From assembly GCA_022702705.1 (NCBI GenBank), contig CM040422.1:37347270-37411269 (forward strand): a stretch of DNA of 64,000 nucleotides, given 5' to 3'. Source of the stretch: Papilionanthe hookeriana x Papilionanthe teres. Lineage: Eukaryota; Streptophyta; Magnoliopsida; Asparagales; Orchidaceae. Below, piece by piece: positions 43,675-54,996 of this stretch. The notes under the pieces were generated by a model, which was not told the origin of the DNA, searched no databases, and saw nothing but the letters and a program-made list of their open reading frames with translations. Each line of letters opens with the position of its first letter. The first letter of the stretch is position 1. Made by a program: the position numbers and the translations under genes.

Positions 43675-46600
43675 CCACTTTTGTCAAAACCCCCAATTTG
43701 ACCCATTTTAACCCAAAGTGAACTCAATGTCAAACCAAACCTAATCCAAACTAACCCAATTCAACTCCAATTAACCCCAAACCTTTTCTAAACCTTTCTT
43801 AGCATCCCCACAAACAAAACACTAACATGATTTGCCCAAAATTTAGACCCAACCCCCACTCAAATTCAACCCAAAGCAAAAAGGCCCAATTTGGACCCAT
43901 GACCCAAATCCAACCCAAACCTAGCCCAAACACTTCAAATTGACTCCAAATCATTCATGAAACATTCCTAAACTAAATTCAACACTTATTGGATCCAATC
44001 CTTTGCAAAATTCCCATCATAAAATCCATTTTTTTGAAATCCAAAACCCACTTCCATAAATCACTTTAAAAGCCCACCTTCACTAAATTTCAAAGGCCCA
44101 AAGCCCACATGACAATCCTCTATCATCATCCATTTGATAAAACCATCTCCTAAGTCCTAAATCAATCATCAAATAAATCCAAATCAAGCCATATGCCAAA
44201 TCCCATCAAATCACCCCTAAATTACCAAAATTTCCAAATTCCATTTTCATGAAATTGACCAAGCTTTTCCCCAAGCCAAAGACAAGCCATGAAGCCACTC
44301 TTAAGCTACATGCAAGCCATGTGAGTTGCTCACATATGACCTTACCACATTTGGCAAAAGGAGGGCCCCCTTTCCTAATCCTTCTTAAACCCTTTTTTAC
44401 CTTAAGCATGTCACACACTAAACCATGCTTAGCCACCTCATCATGGATGGAGACCACACCATTTTCTCTTGGCTGACCCAAGTGATCCTTTTCAGCCCAA
44501 AACCAGGCCTCGGGTGGTGAACCTAGCCCAAAATCACGGGTTGACTCATTTGAACCCAAAATAGCCTTCCCCCATTCCATTTCAATCCAAGCTCTTTACA
44601 CATGGCATTGGCCGATTGATCGCACTAAGCCCCAGCCCGGACCTCCCTGACCTTGAGGGTGACTCGAACTCGGCCGGCCAGCCACCACAGCCGCCGGAAA
44701 CCACCAGGCCGAGAGCACCCATGTGAGCCAAAATTTCAATTCTCCCTTGCTGACTTGTCCTATGCCCAATGGCCATCATGGCTGTTCTTCCCTTGACCTA
44801 AGCAGTTGATCCCAAGCCTTAAACCCCCCCTGGGAGGCCCTCCACCCTCTCCTATTTAAACCTCACCTCCTCTCGGCCATGAGGGGTGCTGAACCGAACC
44901 TTATCGAAACCACCGCCAAAATTGCTCCGGACCACTCTCCATACTTAGAGCAGTTGATCCCCAGTGACAATTTGCCCTAATCCCCACAAACAGAGCCCAA
45001 TTTCTCAGCCAAAATTCCACCCAAAATAAGGACACTTCTCAACAGTGGATCAATCCTCAAATTGATTGGTCCTACACCTTCACCAGACCAAGAGAAGAGG
45101 TCCACCAGCAAAAGCCCCCTCTCCAGGCCACCCATCTGTTCCAGACTCCAAGCTTTGTGATCGGGCTTGGTTGAAATCATACCTAGGCAATTCACTAGAC
45201 CAGGAGACTTCATCTGGAGCTTGCTGGGACCCAATCGAAGGTGACACAACCCTCAGATTGAAGCCACACTTCTCTAAGCAAAGGAATGAGCTAACTCTTT
45301 ATCCCGAGCTTCTGGAGATTCTCCATTTCAAATACTTTAATTTCAATGCATGATCACCATATAGATGTATTCGTCTCTTCAAGACGAATCCATAGAGCAC
45401 AAGAACACGAAAATCCGTTGAGAAATGAGTGAGTTCTTAGGGTTTTAGTGTTGACGGCTCTCGGGTGAGAATGGCTGGGGACGATGAACGGATGTCATTC
45501 ATTCCATACACGCGCGGATGGACGGCTCAGATCGGGTCAGATCAGCAGATGATACGCGGAAGGCGGGACCCGGGCTGCTGACTCAAATGGTGGAGTCGAA
45601 TGGCAGCGCGACACGCGGCATTTCGGACCTGCCGAGGATGGCATGGCGCCGCGTGGATAAATAGAAAATTAGGGTATTTTTTATTTATTTAATTCCCCTA
45701 AACTTCAAAAATGCATAACTTTATGTAGGAAAATCAGAAAAATAAAATAAAAATACCCTCTTGCTCAGTGAACAGAGGAGAATAATGTGGAAAAGAAATC
45801 ATTTAATTTCATCAAGTATTTTATTTTTAATAATTTATTTACCCTCTGCATTGTTTTAATTCTCGATGCATATAGGAAATTCACCATGGCATGAGACCAT
45901 AGGGCTTTTGAAGCCTCTGAATTTGAGAACATTCCCTGAATTTTCCAAAGTCAGAGGCCACCCCTATGAGAAGTTATTGATTTTTCAAATTCATGTTGTT
46001 GTTTTGAGTATTTTAAATCTAATAATTAGCATGTTGTGAAATAAATTCTAGGAAAATTTGAGGATGTTTCTTATGGCCAGAGGAACCTAGGAAAAATAGG
46101 TTTTGAATTAATCCACTTGGAATAACCCTAATTGGCTTAAACACCCAAAATAGGTCCCTAATTAATTAGAGCTAATCATACATCAAATTGACTTAAAATC
46201 AATTCTCCACTGACCTTTAGGATCAGAGGAACCCACCATAAAAATTTGAAGTCAATTGGACTTGGTTAGCCCTACTAAATGGGTTGATTAAGCCATTTAG
46301 CCAATTTAAACTTTAAAAATTCATAACTTTCAAAATACTTTTCAAAAATTCACTAAATTAGTTTTGGAGCCTTTCTGATATCAGGGAAATTTAAGAAAAA
46401 TAAAATTGTAATTTTCTAAAAAAGTTGATTTCTTGCATTATTTTAATATTTTAATAATTAAAAAATAATAAAAATCACAAAAGTAATAAATCTCACTAAA
46501 ATGTCACATTTTTAATTTTAATCACTTAGGAACAAACCCCATATTTTTCTTAGGTCTATATGATGAGATATTAAATTTTAAAGCCCTAAGGTAATTTTAA

Positions 46601-47826
46601 AATTAAAAAAATGTATTTTTTTTAGCATTTCCACTAAAATAATTCTAATAAATCAAAGAAAAATCAGAAAATTGTAAAAATTGATTTTCTGATTTCCTTG
46701 ATATCAGAGAGATTTTTGAAAAATATAAAATTTATTTTCCAACCTTTATTTTATTTTTAAATTAATTAATACTCCAAAATTCAAAATAATTATAATAAAA
46801 AGAATATAATTCAAAAAATCACCAAAATTGGTCTAAGTGGTCATCTGGTCATTAGAAATGTCCCATAATTTTCTTAAGGACAGAGACTTTCCCTTAGTCA
46901 TATTATTAAATTTTCCTTGGAAATCCCCATTTTCCACCAAAAATAATTACATAAATAAATTAAATACAGAAAAATCACATTTTCTCCTCTCATGTCTTTA
47001 TTTACATATGAGTGAAGTCACATAAAAATTTCAAGTTTATTTAAGTTCAATTTAGTGAGTTATGAAATTATTAAGCTTGAAGGGGCAAAATGGTAATTAA
47101 AATTTTTAACATTTAATTAAAACTTTAGGCTTAATAAAATTAAAGAGAAAATATTTGATCTTAATCTGATTTGGATGATTGAAATTTAAATAATTAAAGG
47201 GTAGAAACCCATTAAACAATTTGAAAATAATTAAAATAAACCTTAATTAAATAATTAATTAAATTTGGAAGAATAATAAAATTGGAATTATTAAAATAGG
47301 GATATTATTAGGAAGAGATTTGTTCTTTAATTTAAGAATCCCTAAATTAATCATCTCAATAATATTTAATTCCTAATTAAAATGATAAGCTAAATTTAAG
47401 ATTTAAAATGCTAAAAGACTTAATAATTAAATTAAATTAAAGTTAAATTATTTAAATTAAATCCTTTTAAAATTCCAATTAAATTAATTCTTTAAATTAA
47501 ATCATCTTTAAAACATAAAAAAAATAAATAAAATATTAAATTAAATTTAAAAATAAAATTAAATTAAAATTTATTAAATTAAATCAAATTAAATTCAATT
47601 CAATTAAATTAAATCATATTAAATCAAATCAAATTAAATTAAATAAAAATTAAAACTAAACCAAATTAAATCAAATTAAAGTTAGATTAAATTGAATTAA
47701 AAATAACATCACCTAAGACATAAAGAAATTCAAAAATAAATATGAAGCAACTTGAACACTATTCCAAATTTAAACCCGTTAACTGAAATTAAATAAAATC
47801 ACAAACCATTTGAACATTAATTTGCC
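43675..47826 (+). other. F-specific LTR segment missing from the E LTRs (about 4.15 kb)
   Basis: F reads TCAATTTACCCC at the left edge and TTAATTTGCCC at the right. E LTRs read straight through (TCAATTTACCC then TTGAAAG). The short near-direct repeat suggests a deletion in the E lineage, though an insertion in F cannot be excluded without an outgroup. Contains the TATA-like box at 44853-44860. Confidence 0.7.
44853..44860 (+). promoter_or_regulatory. TATA-like box in the F LTR
   Basis: TATTTAAA in the context CTCTCCTATTTAAACCTCAC, inside the GC-richer LTR part, looks like a plant core promoter. It belongs to the segment that E lacks. Not confirmed. Confidence 0.35.
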
Positions 47827-49617
47827 CTCGAAAGCTTTTGTTGTCATAACTCCTAAACAGAACGTTAAATGAAGTGTTACTCCACTTATAGGATATTCAA
47901 ATGTCCTAGTTCACTGAGCAAGATAATAAAACTTGAATTCTCGGACGATTAATTCAACTGTATAATTAAATTCATTTGGACTTAAAACAATCCTAGCAAT
48001 ATTGAAAAGATGTTTAAGATTCTTCTTAAGCACTTCCTCAGTATGATAGGATGTTTATAAGAACAATTGAATTTAATTGTTCTTTGATGAAGAAAATCGT
48101 CCTCAAACCAAAACACAAGAACCTAGACGTCATAGGAGATGACTAGCTATAAGATTAAGAACTTGGTAGAAAACCATAACCATTCCCTTAGCTTTACCTA
48201 GGAACTTACTTAATATTCTAAATTGTGTTTAAGTGCAGCTTGGGATGACGGGAAGACCTTTCAGGTACACTTTTATTTTATTGCAATTTACTTTCTTGCA
48301 ATGTATTTTATTGCAAATACACTTTACTTTTCTTGCATGATAAACAACTGTTGCATGAAAACCCACACCTTTAGGATAGTCCCTAAAACTGAAATCAAAA
48401 CTAAATTAAAAGTCATTGCAAGATAAAATTCACCGCCACAACATTTCAAAATATAAAACAACTCAAAATTTAATCACAAACAGAACACAAAACTGCAATT
48501 ACAACTAAATTAAGACGTCTTGTTGGATGATCGGGAATACCTCGGATGATGTAACCTACGTGTTGCTAACGGGATTTCCCATGGTCTAAATGAAAGTGTG
48601 GAACTCATTTAGTTGAGTTTAGCAAATTCATCTAGACTAAGTGAATCCGATAAAAATAACGATGCCGGAAGGATGGAACCGTGGGATCTTAACCGGTGTT
48701 GTTATAATCAACTTTAAGATTTGTTTAATTAAAATATTAAAAAAAACACTTGAAAATTAAGATTTTCTCTAAACCAAAACACTTTTCTCATCTCCTGATT
48801 TATGACTTCTAAAACTAAACCTCTGCAACAACAAGGAGCTTGGAGCACAGTGGGCAGCACGACCATCGTCATCAGCAAAACTTAAATCTACATCAGCAAA
48901 ACCATTCTTAGAATTAAATAACTAAACCATAGGACTTCGAGGTAGTTTGCCTAGTGCAACATAAATCCTCAACCTTTTGTTAGGCATTTGAATTGCAAAT
49001 TAAGCCCTAACCGGTTTTAGGACTCCGAGGTAGTCGTCCGATACGACATAAACCCTCACATCTTTCAGGCTATTTGTATGATCATATCATACGAATATAA
49101 GTCTAAACTAATTAAAATTGGCAAGATCAAAACATTAAACAAACATTAGGACTTTCCTAAATCCAAGCCAAACAATAGGATAGTTGGGAAATTACCGAAG
49201 TTCGCTTCGAATCTGTGATTTCTCCTACCTTTCTTCCTTTGAATTCCCAAAACAAAATGTTCCAAATTTGATCCATTCCCTATTGAAATTCCAAAATTCA
49301 ATCCTTTTGAAAAACTTAAACTTTGAAATTCTTGAGAGCAGAATTACTGATTAATATCGAGAGTTTTCTTAGGTGATTCCCATCACTTAAGATGTAATTA
49401 ACTATAAGGGCTTGCCCTTATAGGAATTTTAAGAACCCGAGTAATATAAACCCCGTTTAATGCTTTCATATTAAGCGGGGAATTTTTCAGCTTATAAAAT
49501 TGGTTCGCGGACCAAACGGATGTCACAAATCTTCTAGTTTATTTAATCTAGCTCCATCACCAAACGAGTGTGTCTATTCTTCGAGATAGATACACGGTTT
49601 GTGATGCGGTACTCGTT

Positions 49618-49625
49618 TATATAAA
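49618..49625 (+). promoter_or_regulatory. TATA box near the end of the F LTR
   Basis: TATATAAA in CGTTTATATAAACTATTCGG lies about 180 bp before the LTR end and is kept in both E LTRs (about 24955-24963 and 40727-40735, complement). It would leave a short R-U5. Its conservation makes it the better promoter candidate for the family. Confidence 0.45.
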
Positions 49626-49810
49626 CTATTCGGGATGTGAGATCGGTTTGATTTCATATCTTAAAATTTTCAAATTTAAAATTATTTTCAAAATCAAATA
49701 CTACTTTTCAAATTATTTATTTAAATTAAATTAAAAATTCGCCGACAATTTCGTTAGGCGACCCCTTTTCAAAATAAAACACACAACCTAAAAAATAATG
49801 CGACATATTT

Positions 49811-49827
49811 TGGCGACTCCGCTGGGG
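49811..49827 (+). other. tRNA-Arg primer-binding site of element F
   Basis: TGGCGACTCCGCTGGGG, five bases inside the LTR end. Identical to that of E and complementary to the 3' end of a plant tRNA-Arg. Confidence 0.9.
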
Positions 49828-50343
49828 AAAATTCCTCTCTCCATTTTAATCAGATAATTCTGCTTTCAAAAATCGGTAGTGTATCCATGTTCCTAGTGGA
49901 TCAAACTACCCTTCTTTTCGTTGGAATACTATGTTCATTTCTACCATGAATAAGTATAGCCAACATTCTCTCGGATTTAGGAGCCACTGTTTAGACACCC
50001 CTAAATAGAGAGGTTCTGAGATCCTTTTACCTCATTTCTGAGGTGGGGTGGACCCCCAATAGGTATTATTTTAGGAGCGGTCATGCGGGTCGAGAAGTTT
50101 CTACAAGACTTTCTCTTCCTTTTCCAGTTCCAAATCAATTCCTTTTACTCTTCCTACAGCTCTCCTTCTTTTAATAATTCTCCTCCCTAACGAACAAATC
50201 TTTCCGAAAAGACAATTTTCCTTTAATACTACAAATACACTAAGATAAACAGAAATGTTTTCGGACTCTTTCTTTTCGTCATAAGTTTTACGACAAGAAG
50301 AAGCACGATTCAGGGACTAACACTTGGAATCTGCCCTGCAGAA
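49828..50343 (+). other. 5' leader of element F
   Basis: Untranslated leader between the primer-binding site and ORF1. It contains the PPT-complementary 16-mer at 50049-50064 and the adjacent inverted repeat ACCTCATTTCTGAGGT (50030-50045). An ATG at about 50254 matches the upstream ATG of the E ORF1 but meets a stop after nine codons. Confidence 0.6.
50049..50064 (+). other. Leader segment complementary to the polypurine-tract region
   Basis: TGGACCCCCAATAGGT is the exact reverse complement of ACCTATTGGGGGTCCA at 62172-62187. In the element RNA the two could form 16 continuous base pairs, joining leader and 3' end. The same pair exists in E. Confidence 0.7.
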
Positions 50344-51381
50344 ATGGAAGCCCCATAACTGATCTTCTCCTTCGTCAACGGACTTGACCTGGCCGTGTTC
50401 AAGGACGAACTACTTGATAATGGAATCATTCAATTTGGACAGGGATTCGGGGACACCGACATCAAAATCCCTGACGTCACTCTCTTTTCACTCACAAGCA
50501 AAGTACCAGAAACTGAGAAGCTGTTGATTGCGTTTAACCTCAAGTCAACTTATGAATTCCCTCCTCTGCAAAAGATTCCAACTGAGAGGAGTACTGTTGT
50601 CCACAGAAGGACTGTTGTTGCTACCCCCACCGGTCTAGTTGTCTCTGCACCTACCCCAGCTTCTGCCAGACTAAAGGGGAAGGAAATTCAGAACTATGGT
50701 GAACCCGTTACCATGGAGGGTACAGACCTTCCTGTGAAACCATCTGTTTTTGAAATCGGGTCCAGCTCGAGAATTCCATCGCTGACACGGACTCAGAGAA
50801 GGAACAAAAGTAGAAGGATCGCTAGAGAAGCCAGAGCTGCTGAAGTTGCTTTCCTGGAGGAAATCCCAGAACTGCCCGAGTATACACCGCTGCCTGAATA
50901 CATACCACTTTTGGGAGGAAGTAGATTCCATCCCCTCTCCGCTGCAGAGGATGAAGAAAATGTTCGCAAGATTGTTGCCGCATTGCCTCAGCCCGTATAT
51001 TACAACGATAGCCGTAAGAAAAGGGCTAGAACTACGCCATTTGCTCGACTGCAAATTTTGATAAAGAAGTTAGCAAAGAAGGAAAGATGCCATGTATCAA
51101 AAATTTTAAGAAGGATAGGGCGGGTGCCAGTCAAATCCCGTCTTGGGCCGCGAGTAGAACCTGCTATCGTTGCAGAAAAGCCAAATAAGAGAATGAAATC
51201 TAGTCCACCTCTCGTTGTTTCAGGACTACAGATTAGGGAGGATACCACCTTCCAGCATTTGGCTGACAGACCATCCGGTCCTAGACCTTCTGCTGCTAGA
51301 AGGATGGTATGGTGTCCCACTGCTCGAACAATTAAGATTAAAACAACGACTCGAGAAGGAAAGTCTCATCGGGAGAATTGA
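50344..51381 (+). pseudogene. ORF1 of element F (function unknown)
   Basis: The conserved start is the ATG at 50344 (MEAP), but codon 5 is TAA (50356-50358), whereas E has Lys. From there the frame is open to the TGA at 51379-51381 (about 340 codons in all). Features: FGQGFGDTDIKIPDVTLFSL, TPTGLVVSAPTP, basic SLTRTQRRNKSRRIAREARA (about 50785), ELPEYTPLPEYIPLLGGSRF, YNDSRKKRARTTPFARLQ, and RRIGRVPVKSRLGPRVEP. No known domain is recognised. The basic motif suggests nuclear localisation or RNA binding. ORF1 upstream of gag is an Ogre hallmark. Gag follows directly in another frame. Confidence 0.75.
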
Positions 51382-51395
51382 ATCCGAAGAAAGTG

Positions 51396-52969
51396 CTACT
51401 TGCGGTAAAGGGGACTCATGAGAAGGAAACCCGACAGTTATCACATGACAACTACAAGGATGTACAGAAAAGACCACTAGAAGATGCTATGGAAAAGCTA
51501 AGAACCGATATTCGGCGATTAGCAAGGGAAAGAGAAGAGAAATTCGGAGATGAGATTGATTCGTCAAAGTTCATGGATGATGAATATGCAGAAATTAACA
51601 TGGTTGAAACACGAGCTTCGTTAGCTTCACAAGGTGCCCCTACAGCCGCAGAAAGAGAGGAGCCGGAAGTACTGAGGAGGCAGCTTCAAGAGAAAGATGA
51701 TACGATCGCCCAAATGGCAAAAAGGATGGAAGAGATGGTTGTAGCCCTAGCCACTCTCCAGAGTCAAGTTTAACCCCAAAGAGAAACACCCCCAGAAGTC
51801 ATTCACATTGTAGACGGAGGAAAGGAGATTATGTCCGTTAATGGGGATGATCAGTTAAAGAAGGATACAACACAAAGCATGATTCCAGAAAAGGATATTA
51901 AGAACATGGTGGAACAGCAGGTGCGAGAAGCCTTGGCACAATCAAAGAGAGGGACATCCATTCGGACGGGTAGACCTTACCCTGAAGAATTCGACGTTAT
52001 CCAATATCCGAAAGGCTTTGTACCACCTCTGTTCAAGACCTTTGATGGAACCGGAAACCCTCGGCAGCATGTTGCACATTTTCGTGCCAGTTGTTGCAAT
52101 GCCGGTGGAAGTGATGCTTTACTCTTCAGACAATTTGTCAGCAGCCTATCAGGGATCGCCTTTGATTGGTATGAAGAATTACCAAACGGTTCGGTGAAGA
52201 CATTTTCAGAATTAGAGAACCTCTTCATCAAGCGATTTGTCGGAGCTCAGCACCACATCACTATAGGTGATTTAGTGGTAGAGAAGCGAGCCGAACGAAA
52301 CTTTGGTGGACTACATACTTCGATGGAGGAACCTAAGTATGAAGTGTGAGCCACAACTACAAGAACGAGCATGCGATCGGCATTTTATCGAAGAGCATTC
52401 ATGGCCCGATAGCACTTCTTCTCAAGGGATTTACTATTAAGACTTTCGAGAAGTTGTTAAGCAAGGCCGGAAGCTTGCAAGAGGAGGCGAAGCAATTAAG
52501 TTTTACCGACAAAACAGACAAACAAAAGCCTGTGAAAACTTTTGAAAAGAAATTCGGGATTGTCGCAGCTGTCGATAAAGGCAAGCAACCGATACAAATA
52601 TCATCAGAACGGCCGCAGCAACCTCAACAGAATTACTAGCAACCCCGACCCAGCTATCAGTCATCTCAACAGTATGAACAACCGCCTCGTCCGCAACGTA
52701 CGTTAAGGGAGCTTCTGAGCAGGGAGTATCCGTTCAAGAATGAGGCAGTGCCGAAAATGTTCCGCAGTCTGATGAAGACTCCAGATTTCCAACTACCAGA
52801 ACCCAAGAGACCAGAAGAAGTCTACAAGAAAGGAGATCCCAACTTTTGCCCTTACCACCGAATGCTTGGACAAAAGATAGAAGATTGTATTACCTTCAAA
52901 AGTTGGCTCAACGACAATCTGCGGAAAGGGAATATAACGATCCCGAAGGAGTACATGAAGGAACCCTAG
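51396..52969 (+). pseudogene. gag: gag of element F
   Basis: The coiled-coil-like N-terminus (EKLRTDIRRLAREREEKFGD, then LRRQLQEKDDTIAQMAKRM) is followed by a TAA near 51771. The capsid domain (51980-52320) holds FDGTGNPRQHVAHFRASC, LFRQFVSSLSGIAFDWYEEL and SELENLFIKRFVG, the usual Retrotrans_gag pattern. A frameshift near 52300 leads to HGPIALLLKGFTIKTFEKLL. A TAG near 52637 replaces a CAG-type codon. The C-terminus has FCPYHRMLGQKIEDCITFK (about 52845), a Tat-type zinc-finger-like motif with C, H and C in place, and ends at a TAG (52968). The product would form the capsid. Inactive as it stands. Confidence 0.85.
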
Positions 52970-54996
52970 AAAGGAGGTTCCGTCAATGTTATCTCAATGG
53001 ATCTCATTGTGCCAATAGACTCCTATGCGACTAATGATGGATGGGCTACCGCTTGGACAAAGTCTTCGAAAAAGATTTTGGATCACATCCAAACCGCTTC
53101 GGTGCGACCCTCAATTCAGAGTTCGAAACCTGTTAAGTCAACACTATCACTTGCGATAGAAGAACCACCTCAACAAGAGACGATTGAAGAGAAGAAGAAA
53201 ATCGACGAAGAAGAGAAGACTGAAGCTCTTAAGGCTAGACTAGGGGCTGCTTATCCTAGGATAGTTATTTCCGATTCAGAGGAGAAATCTCTCGAACCTC
53301 TGACTCTGTATGATTATCTGCCCACTCCGGTGGGATCTTATAATGATAAGGATTATAGGGTTGGCTACATTTGCAATGTTTCTAACGATTACGTAACTAG
53401 CGACAATCCGGACATCGATTCCGATACAAATGAAAATTCTCAAATCATACACAATCTCGACGATCACAATGACGAAGAAGACATCCACCAGGGAGGCTAC
53501 GAGAGTTCAACAAGCAATGAATCTATTTGCGAGTTTCGAGGAGCTCCAGTCACAATAAATTTAGAGCCTTCAGACTCCGAAGCTAATCCAGAAGAACCTG
53601 TCATTCCGGTTCAAGAGGAGACATTGGCAAATTCAATACTGGATTCAAAAGAAATTACAGAAGTCAACTTAAGAAGTGGAAGAGTTCTACCTCTAAGAAT
53701 GGGTCCAAAGGACAAAGGAAAGCAGGTGGTTGTTCAGGAAGAACCAACCCCGGCAGAAGAAATACCCATTCGGAAAAAAATTGAGACACATGAAAATAAA
53801 GTGGACTACAACGTGCTAGCCCATCTTAGGAAACTACCGGCCAAACTGAGCATCTACGACATCTTATCAAAGGAGATGAGAGAAGCTCTGATCAAGGCCT
53901 TACTTGATCCAGAAATTTACTTAGCTCAAATGGCTGGAGATTCCTTAGATGAGGCTTGTTCGTTAAAGGAACAGCGAGGTGTCACCTTCACGGACAATGA
54001 CCTACTACTTGGGACGATGCAGACCACAACCGACCGTTGTACATTTCGAGTTACAATTGGGAAGTTTACACTCTCCGGAGTATTGGTGGATCCGAGGAGC
54101 ATCAATCAATATAATGAGTCTTCGAACACTAGCATATTTGGAAATTGATGCTCGCGAGCTCGAAGAAGACAAAATGTTATTAAGAGGATTCAACCAGAAA
54201 GGAGAAAGAGCCCTCGGATCAATAACACTGCTAATGAAGACCGGTGACTTAGCAAAGACAACCGCAAAATTTCACATAATTGATTCAGAAACATCATTCA
54301 ATACTCTACTGGGCCGACCATGGATACATGAAAACAGGATGGTACCATCATCTCTACATCAGTGCATCAAATACTACGATGGAGGGGAACAGTGCATCAA
54401 AGGTGACTTACAACCATTCTCCATACAAGAAATTGGAATCCATGAAGATGCAGCTTATTATGCACCCCCGAAGAAAACAATCTTCTCCAGAAATACCATA
54501 ACGAATGAAGCAAAAGAAATCCGGGATGACGAAGAACCTGAAGTTCTGGTCCAACAGTCACTCACCACTCCCTTACGGTGAGATGGTGAAGGTTTCTCCA
54601 CAACTCGCATCTGAGGTCGAGGCCGGGGACGAGGTTGTGGCAGAGACGTTAGGACGAGTTGGACAGAGGAAACCAGCCATTAATGTTGATTGGGAAGACA
54701 GTTCTGAAGAAGAAAAAGAGATCAAACAAGAAGCAGCGACAATAAGTCGGAAGAAGCCGCAATTCAGGATCCCTCTCGAAGATGAAAATAATGATGAATA
54801 TAAATCGAAGTACGAGAAGATTAACCACTATGTACATACTATGACCCTGACCCCGATCCATTCTAATAAGATCGAGGGTATGGTGGTCAAAGAGGTACGC
54901 AGTGGCGGTGCAAAGCCCATCAAATTCTACCGTGGTGCTCCTTCCTCCAAAGCCGAAAATAATGTACAATTTGAAGATGTCACTTCATCGAATTAA
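52970..54996 (+). pseudogene. pro: Protease region of element F
   Basis: An acidic linker (52997-53660) is followed by VNLRSGRVLPLRMGPKDKGK, DYNVLAHLRKLPAKLSIYDI and the protease. FTLSGVLVDP is followed by a frameshift exactly at the catalytic D-P-G-A-S motif (about 54090), and ASINIMSLRTLAYLEI continues in another frame. HIIDSETSFNTLLGRPWIHE (about 54270-54330) is the conserved C-terminal block. Another frame carries KINHYVHTMTLTPIHSNKIE (about 54820) and ends with TAA overlapping the ATG of the RT ORF (TAATG, 54992-54998). In Ogre elements an intron lies in this zone. None is evident here. Confidence 0.75.

Larger units (their letters stand above)
43270..49805 (+). repeat. 5' LTR of element F, second part
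   Basis: It continues the F LTR after E and ends AATAATGCGACA, next to the primer-binding site. With 24289-24746 the LTR totals about 6994 bp. From 43270 on it matches 62649-64000. Sub-regions are a G-poor, CCCAAA-rich stretch (43300-44250), a GC-richer part (44600-45660) with a TATA-like box, an AT-rich part with TTAAAT runs (47200-47720), and from about 47827 the segment shared with the E LTRs. No coding gene is supportable in it. Confidence 0.9.

Noticed and set aside
45066..45353. ORFs of 90-95 codons in the F LTR (44977-45353) and a 33-codon ORF near 44879
   Set aside because: Located in the LTR, no recognisable domain, and no second copy inside the window to test conservation.
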